8,696 nucleotides of DNA, from assembly GCA_002414705.1 (NCBI GenBank), contig DIAL01000161.1, forward strand, positions 25,500 to 34,195. Direction: 5' to 3'. Numbering within the stretch: position 1 is the first letter of the stretch; every line of letters begins with the position of its first letter. The translations under genes were made by a program, and so were the position numbers. Source of the stretch: Flavobacteriaceae bacterium UBA5079 (GTDB lineage Bacteria; Bacteroidota; Bacteroidia; Flavobacteriales; Flavobacteriaceae). This document shows, in pieces, positions 4,060 through 8,696 of the stretch. The notes under the pieces are model-generated. The model did no database searches. It worked only from the letters and a program-made list of their open reading frames with translations, and was not told where the DNA came from.

Positions 4060-6873
4060 TTAAAATGAGTATTTAAGTTGTAAACCTAGATCCATTCCGC
4101 GTTTGTAGTCTGAAACGCCTTTTCCATTTGCAGAATTCACTACAATATCTCCTAAAGTGGTTTCTCTAATATATTTTACGGTTGGATTTAATAAATTCAT
4201 GATACTTAAATTGACTTCAAATTTATTGTTAATGGTGTTTTTCCAGATAAAATCTAAAGTTGGAACACCTTTTTCAATGACGTTTCCTAATTGTCCTGAA
4301 CCTAAAGCATCTATTCTGTCTGAAAAGTATGAGAATACTAAATTGGCAACTGGCTTATAGTTTTTAAACGTTGGAGAATAGCTAATATCTGCATTCAATA
4401 ATAAGGGTGATGCACCTTGAAGGTTGTCTTCTGTTCTGTTAAAACTAACATCGTAAAATTCACCATCAATACGCTCGTACAAATCTTGTGTTGTATGCAT
4501 ATATGTGGCATTAAAACCTACAGATAAATCCGTGTTATCATTACTATCCGTAATAAGATTTTTTCTAACTTCTAATTCAACTCCGTATACATTAGCCTTG
4601 TCGCCAGTTCTAAAATACCGTTGTGTTCCTGTTGCATCAGCACCAACAACTAGGTTAATTGGGTCTTTAATTATTTTTGTAAAAGCACCTACTGATATAA
4701 TTTCGCTTTTACTGAAAAACCATTCGTATTTTACATCGAAATTGTAAATTTTAGAATATCCTTTTTCTAATAAGTCAGGATTTCCACCAACACGAACTGA
4801 AATGTCTTCGTAAACAAAAGGCGCTACTTCTTTAAATTCAGGTAATGATGCTGTTTGACTTGCAGAAAATCTTAAGTTTTGATCTTCGTTTAGACTGTAC
4901 TTAATATTTAAACTTGGAAGAAATAAGTTGTTTTTAGATGTAATATCATCTATACCTCTTAATCCTAAATTAATAACATTAAAGGCAATATTTTGTTCAA
5001 TGGATTCTAAACGAACGCCTGGTACAAATAGCCATTTATCGCCAGCTTTAATTTCTGCATCTATATAACCAGCATAAATGTCTATTTTACCTGTATACGT
5101 GTTTTCAGGAAGTCCTGGTCTGTTTGTATTGGTGTAACCTGGGATAGAATTAATAACTTTTATTTCATAAAGACCACCTGTTTCTTCATTAATTTGAAGA
5201 TTGTTTAACGAAAATATGTTATTAAAATTATTGACATCTGTAACAGGATAATCCCCTTGAATAATATCATAACCATAACGAATATTTTCAAAATTACGCG
5301 TCTTGCTTTTCCCGTTATATCCTATGTTTAGTTTTACGTTTTCAGACACATCATAAGCAAAGTTTACAAACCCATTATACTCATCGTCTGTAATGCTTTG
5401 AAAATAACGCTGATTATCAAAATCTACATTGCTATAAAAAATAGGATTACTACTTGGGTCATTATCAAATGCTAAATGGTAGTTTTCTAAACTTATACGT
5501 TTACGGTCTGGCTGATCTGCATTTACATAGTTGTAACCAAATCCCCAATCCACTTCAATTTTTCCAGACTTATGATTTCCTAATAATTGGTTAACAAACA
5601 TTTTAGTTTGGTCAAACTGAACATTCATTTGGTAAAAACCTTCATCTGTATTTTGAATAGCATCTCTGTTTCTACCGTTTCCATTTGTTCCAAAATAACC
5701 GACAACATCCGAACTGTTATTAATAAAAACCGAATTGTATTTTACCGAATTCTGATTGTCAATTTTATAGTTTACCGTTGCCATAGCGGTAGTCGTTGTT
5801 CCGTATTCGTATTCTTCGGCACTATCAACAAATGCTTTCTTTTCCACAAGGGTGTAATCTCTTGTAGTTCCTTGTCTGTATTGAAAATCATTTTCAAAAG
5901 ATCCTGTAGCAAAAATGCTTAAACGTGAGCCATTTTTAAAATTGAATGATTTTCCTGCAGAAGCACCATAGTTGATATTAATAGGAGTTCCAGCAGAAAC
6001 TGGGTCTATTCCATGTGATAAAACAACTGCAAATGGATTATGATCGTAACGTCCATAATACCCAAAATAGCCAGTTCCTTCACTGCGTACAAAATCTTTA
6101 CCAACCGCATTGGTGTTAAATCCAGAACCAGTAAATACATCTAGAAACCCGTTACCTTTATAGTCTTTAGAGTTTACGTTAACATTTCCAGCAGAAAAGT
6201 CGCCATAAAAACCAGTAGCATACGCCTTGCTTATGGAAACATTTTCAATAATATCTGAAGAAAATAAATTTAAATCGATGTTCTTTTTATTCACGTCATT
6301 AGACGGTAAAGACAAACCGTTCATTGTTGTGTTTAAATATCTATCACCTAAACCACGAACATATACATTACTAGAACCTTCTTGTTTAGAAACACCAGAT
6401 ATTTTAGCAACAGCACCAGCTGCATCACTTACTCCTTTTCTGGATAACTCTTCGGCACCAATACTTTGTTTAATTTCAACAGCTTTTTTCTGTTCAAGTA
6501 AAAGAGCCACTTCGCTTTCACGCTTTGTAGTTGTCGTAATAACAACTTCATCTAAAGAGGCTGCGCTTGCTGCCATTGGTAGGTTGATTTCTGTAACTTT
6601 ACCAGCTATAATTTTAGCTTCAATTTCCTGTGTTTCGTATCCAACAAAACTAAAAACAATAGTGTACGTACCAGCCTCCAGATTGTCTATAATATACAAA
6701 CCATCCATATCTGTTGTGGTTCCTTTTGCAGTTCCTTTTATTAAAACATTAGCAAATGGAAGCGGCTCATTATTATATTCTTGATCCGTAATTTTTCCGG
6801 CCAAAGAACCTATGTTCTGTGAGTACGATAATATTGTAGTAAATAAGAGCAGGTTAAGAATTAAATATTTCAT
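4060..6873 (-). CDS. TonB-dependent outer-membrane receptor with carboxypeptidase-regulatory-like N-domain
   Basis: The 937-residue product is an outer-membrane active transporter driven by TonB-ExbBD. Residues 1-18 are a signal peptide (MKYLILNLLLFTTILSYS, then Gln). Residues about 20-97 form a carboxypeptidase-D-regulatory-like domain (SLAGKITDQ..PLPFANVLIKGT..GTTTDMDGLYIIDNLEAGTYTIVFSFVGYE). The segment LDEVVITTTTKRES (about 107-120) links it to the plug, which includes GVSDAAGAVAKISGV, VYVRGLGDRYLNTTMNGLSLPS and IIENVSISKAYATGFYGDFSAG. The rest is a 22-strand-type barrel ending in Phe (LGLQLKYSF). There is no SusD-like partner, so it is not a classical SusCD system; a beta-helix lipoprotein follows 41 bases downstream instead. 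The substrate cannot be read from the sequence; iron or another metal complex, a glycan, or a phosphorus compound are all possible. The start is the ATG that gives the signal peptide, 186 bases from the divergent dGTPase gene. Confidence 0.92.
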   Translation of the reverse strand: MKYLILNLLLFTTILSYSQNIGSLAGKITDQEYNNEPLPFANVLIKGTAKGTTTDMDGLYIIDNLEAGTYTIVFSFVGYETQEIEAKIIAGKVTEINLPMAASAASLDEVVITTTTKRESEVALLLEQKKAVEIKQSIGAEELSRKGVSDAAGAVAKISGVSKQEGSSNVYVRGLGDRYLNTTMNGLSLPSNDVNKKNIDLNLFSSDIIENVSISKAYATGFYGDFSAGNVNVNSKDYKGNGFLDVFTGSGFNTNAVGKDFVRSEGTGYFGYYGRYDHNPFAVVLSHGIDPVSAGTPININYGASAGKSFNFKNGSRLSIFATGSFENDFQYRQGTTRDYTLVEKKAFVDSAEEYEYGTTTTAMATVNYKIDNQNSVKYNSVFINNSSDVVGYFGTNGNGRNRDAIQNTDEGFYQMNVQFDQTKMFVNQLLGNHKSGKIEVDWGFGYNYVNADQPDRKRISLENYHLAFDNDPSSNPIFYSNVDFDNQRYFQSITDDEYNGFVNFAYDVSENVKLNIGYNGKSKTRNFENIRYGYDIIQGDYPVTDVNNFNNIFSLNNLQINEETGGLYEIKVINSIPGYTNTNRPGLPENTYTGKIDIYAGYIDAEIKAGDKWLFVPGVRLESIEQNIAFNVINLGLRGIDDITSKNNLFLPSLNIKYSLNEDQNLRFSASQTASLPEFKEVAPFVYEDISVRVGGNPDLLEKGYSKIYNFDVKYEWFFSKSEIISVGAFTKIIKDPINLVVGADATGTQRYFRTGDKANVYGVELEVRKNLITDSNDNTDLSVGFNATYMHTTQDLYERIDGEFYDVSFNRTEDNLQGASPLLLNADISYSPTFKNYKPVANLVFSYFSDRIDALGSGQLGNVIEKGVPTLDFIWKNTINNKFEVNLSIMNLLNPTVKYIRETTLGDIVVNSANGKGVSDYKRGMDLGLQLKYSF

Positions 6874-6899
6874 GTGTTTTTTTACAAAATTTCTTGCGG

Positions 6900-6991
6900 C
6901 AAAGAAACGACAGATGTGTAATCTCTAGGTTAACTAGTCATTAAACCTATGTGATAAAACCATTACCTAATTGTTACCAGATTTTTATAAA
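6900..6991 (-). promoter_or_regulatory. Probable promoter region of the receptor operon
   Basis: TTTCTTTG on the minus strand (6907-6900) matches TAnnTTTG except for the second base and lies 26 bases before the receptor start. No clear TTG lies at -33 distance. Farther up, an imperfect palindrome CTAGGTTAACTAG (6925-6937) and two 11-bp-phased weak repeats (TATGTGA at 6948 and ATTGTTA at 6970, 22 bases apart) could be regulator sites. The repeats are much weaker than those upstream of the MORN gene, so common control is only a possibility. Confidence 0.3.
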
Positions 6992-7032
6992 TAAACCTAT
7001 TTAGAAACGGTTTCTTAACATTGAAAAAATAG

Positions 7033-7039
7033 TATCTTG
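7033..7039 (+). promoter_or_regulatory. Weak -7-like element before the dGTPase gene
   Basis: TATCTTG resembles the Bacteroidota -7 element (TAtCTTTG is the strong form) but is one base short. It ends 20 bases before the dGTPase start codon. There is no distinct -33 TTG at the expected distance, so the call is tentative. Confidence 0.2.
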
Positions 7040-7059
7040 CAACTCATTAAATTAGTACA

Positions 7060-8403
7060 ATGAACTGGGAGCAATTATTATCATTAAAGCGTTTTGGCGA
7101 TACCAATAAACGCTTACGTAAAGAGCAAGATGAAACGCGTTTAGGTTTTGAAGTGGATTATGATCGTATTATTTTTTCTTCAGAATTTAGAAGTTTACAA
7201 GATAAAACGCAGGTTATTCCCTTATCTCAAACCGATTTTGTTCATACACGACTAACACATAGTTTAGAAGTTAGTGTCGTTGGAAGAACCCTTGGACGTC
7301 TAGCTGGAAAACGCTTAATTGAAAAATATCCACACTTGCAAAATATTCATGGTTACCAACCAAACGATTTTGGAGCTATTGTTGCAACAGCTGCGCTGGC
7401 TCATGATATTGGAAATCCGCCATTTGGTCATTCAGGAGAGAAGGCTATAGGCGAATTTTTTAAAACAGGTGCTGGAAAAATTTTTAAAAGCGAATTATCA
7501 GATAAAGAATATCAAGATTTATGCGATTTTGAAGGTAATGCCAATGGTTTCAATATTCTAACTGAAAGTCGCATTGGTCGTGAGGGTGGCTTGAGACTGA
7601 GTTATTCCACACTAGGTGCTTTTACAAAATACCCAAAAGAATCCTTGCCTAAAAAACCAACAACCCATATTGCTGACAAAAAATATGGCTTTTTTCAAGC
7701 CGATAAAACCGCTTTTGAAGATGTTGCAAATGAATTAGGTTTAATTAAACGTGGTGCAAAAGAAGATGCCAGTTATGCAAGACATCCTTTAACTTTTTTA
7801 GTTGAAGCAGCTGATGATATTTGTTATACCATAATCGATTTTGAAGATGGTATTAATTTAGGACTCATACAAGAGGAGTTTGCTTTGGAGTATTTAATTA
7901 ATTTGGTGAGAGATAGCATTCAAACTAATAAATACCATCAATTATCCACAACACAAGACCGAATTAGTTATTTAAGAGCTTTGGCTATTAACACCTTAAT
8001 ACATGAAGCTGTTTCTGTTTTTATTGAAAATGAAGACGCTATTTTAAACGATCAATTTAAAATTGCCTTATTAGATAAAAGTAAATACGAAGCACAGATA
8101 AAAGATATTATTAGTATCAGTGTAAAAAACGTGTATCAATCTAAAGAGGTTATTGAAAAAGAAATTATGGGTTATCGTGTTTTAAATACGTTATTAGAAA
8201 CCTATGTGTCTGCTGTAAATAACGCGTATAATGGCACGGCTTCCAATTATGATACACTTATTTTAAATTCGCTTTCGGGAAGTATTAACACGCAAGAAGA
8301 TTTAATTTATAAACGTTTATTGAATGTCTGTAATTATGTAGCCTCTTTATCGGATAGTCGCGCCATTTTGATTTATAAGAAAATTAAAGGCATGGCTTTT
8401 TAG
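7060..8403 (+). CDS. dgt: Deoxyguanosinetriphosphate triphosphohydrolase (dGTPase, HD family)
   Basis: The 447-residue cytoplasmic enzyme hydrolyses dGTP (and in some family members other dNTPs) to the deoxynucleoside and triphosphate, helping to control dNTP pools. The HD-domain metal ligands are visible: His67 in HTRLTHSLE (62-70), His115-Asp116 in AHDIGNPPFGHSGE (114-127), and Asp252 in EAADDICY (249-256). Nearby conserved elements include RSLQDKTQV (44-52, the usual substrate-side Gln/Lys region) and FEGNANGFNILT. The length is normal for the dGTPase family and nothing is missing. The start MNWEQLLS is the first ATG in frame after the divergent promoter region and matches the usual short N-terminus. 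The gene is divergent from the receptor operon and followed at 100 bases by a small membrane peptide gene with its own promoter-like element, so it is probably an independent housekeeping gene. Confidence 0.95.
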   Translation: MNWEQLLSLKRFGDTNKRLRKEQDETRLGFEVDYDRIIFSSEFRSLQDKTQVIPLSQTDFVHTRLTHSLEVSVVGRTLGRLAGKRLIEKYPHLQNIHGYQPNDFGAIVATAALAHDIGNPPFGHSGEKAIGEFFKTGAGKIFKSELSDKEYQDLCDFEGNANGFNILTESRIGREGGLRLSYSTLGAFTKYPKESLPKKPTTHIADKKYGFFQADKTAFEDVANELGLIKRGAKEDASYARHPLTFLVEAADDICYTIIDFEDGINLGLIQEEFALEYLINLVRDSIQTNKYHQLSTTQDRISYLRALAINTLIHEAVSVFIENEDAILNDQFKIALLDKSKYEAQIKDIISISVKNVYQSKEVIEKEIMGYRVLNTLLETYVSAVNNAYNGTASNYDTLILNSLSGSINTQEDLIYKRLLNVCNYVASLSDSRAILIYKKIKGMAF

Positions 8404-8450
8404 TAAGATAAATCTTTCAATTTTAGTATTTTATCGAAAATATTTGATTA

Positions 8451-8480
8451 TTGTCGATGTATTTTTTATATTTAGCTTTC
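8451..8480 (+). promoter_or_regulatory. Promoter-like element of the small membrane peptide gene
   Basis: TAGCTTTC (8473-8480) differs from the Bacteroidota -7 element only in the last base. TTG (8451-8453) lies 19 bases upstream, a usual -33 spacing. The element ends 23 bases before the ATG at 8504, which favours that start over the in-frame ATG at 8444. Confidence 0.45.
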
Positions 8481-8503
8481 AAAATAAATTGAACCCAACT
8501 AAA

Positions 8504-8632
8504 ATGAAAAATAACATATTAGGCGCTATCATTATATTTTTTGTAACCTTTGCTAGTTTGTTGGCTTTAAGTGAGCTATCAAATGTGAATGATGCTGAAA
8601 TCGATTCTACACAGTTTTACGCTGAAGATTAG
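8504..8632 (+). CDS. Small single-span membrane or secreted peptide, unknown function
   Basis: The product has 42 residues: a short basic N-terminus (MKNN), one hydrophobic segment (about residues 5-24, ILGAIIIFFVTFASLLALSE), and an acidic polar tail ending in YAED. It could be a membrane-anchored peptide with the tail outside, or an uncleaved signal anchor; there is no lipobox and no clear cleavage site. The frame is open from an ATG at 8444, but that 20-residue extension would span the -7-like element at 8473-8480, so 8504 is preferred. It is preceded by an A-rich ACTAAA stretch. I do not recognise the family. It follows the dGTPase gene by 100 bases on the same strand. Confidence 0.55.
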   Translation: MKNNILGAIIIFFVTFASLLALSELSNVNDAEIDSTQFYAED

Positions 8633-8651
8633 GGATTAGAACCCGTAATTT

Positions 8652-8696
8652 TTAAGATAAATGCTCTGATTTTTTTAGAGCTAATTCCAGTAATAT
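8652..8696 (-). CDS. Possible C-terminal end of a minus-strand gene (cut by window edge)
   Basis: Reading the minus strand from the window edge gives ILLELALKKSEHLS followed by TAA (8654-8652). The 14 residues look like an amphipathic protein end, and a convergent gene 19 bases after the small peptide gene would be a usual arrangement. The segment is too short to identify, and an open stretch of this size can occur by chance. Confidence 0.25.
   Translation of the reverse strand: MLLELALKKSEHLS

Noticed and set aside
6227..6784. Open plus-strand frame of 185 codons
   Set aside because: It is antisense to the plug and N-terminal domain of the TonB receptor, where the minus-strand product is well supported; nothing in its sequence resembles a known protein and no promoter precedes it.
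8661..8681. Hairpin GCTCT...AGAGC near the right edge as a terminator
   Set aside because: The stem has only five pairs with a loop of about ten bases, and the T run lies inside the loop rather than after the stem, so it does not fit an intrinsic terminator.

Overview
The window looks like a chromosomal segment of a marine or other environmental Flavobacteriaceae-type bacterium (Bacteroidota). The evidence is the low G+C content, the Bacteroidota-style TAnnTTTG promoter elements, the lack of clear Shine-Dalgarno sites, a TonB-dependent receptor with an N-terminal carboxypeptidase-regulatory-like domain, and a lipoprotein whose signal ends in Cys-Ser-Ser-Asp-Asp. No mobile element, rRNA, tRNA or CRISPR array is visible.

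Layout from left to right. Positions 1-748 (minus) hold the N-terminal 249 residues of a PiT-family inorganic phosphate transporter, cut by the window edge. Positions 820-2010 (minus) encode an OprO/OprP-type outer-membrane porin, transcribed toward the transporter. A 383-base intergenic region (2011-2393) follows and is rich in regulatory-looking structure: 11-bp-periodic AATGTTA repeats at both ends, an orphan minus-strand terminator hairpin, a 12-bp inverted repeat flanking that hairpin, and two 12-bp palindromes. Positions 2394-2747 (plus) encode a small secreted MORN-type (YwqK-like) repeat protein. A strong bidirectional terminator at 2765-2801 separates it from a minus-strand two-gene operon: a 937-residue TonB-dependent receptor (4060-6873), then a 396-residue surface-type beta-helix lipoprotein (2828-4018). 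A 186-base divergent region leads to a dGTPase gene (7060-8403, plus), then a 42-residue membrane peptide gene (8504-8632, plus). The extreme right edge may hold the C-terminus of a minus-strand gene.

How the genes may work together (inference): porin plus PiT transporter is a coherent route for phosphate across the outer and then the inner membrane. The repeats next to the promoters of the MORN gene and the porin, and between porin and transporter, have the geometry known for PhoB/PhoP-class response regulators: direct repeats every 11 bp with a minus-strand TTAACA-like core. I therefore suggest that the left half is a phosphate-starvation (Pho) regulon cluster. The receptor/beta-helix lipoprotein pair could be an associated uptake system for a phosphorus-containing or metal ligand, but its substrate cannot be read from sequence and its promoter shows only weak repeats. 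The dGTPase and small peptide belong to a separate rightward unit.
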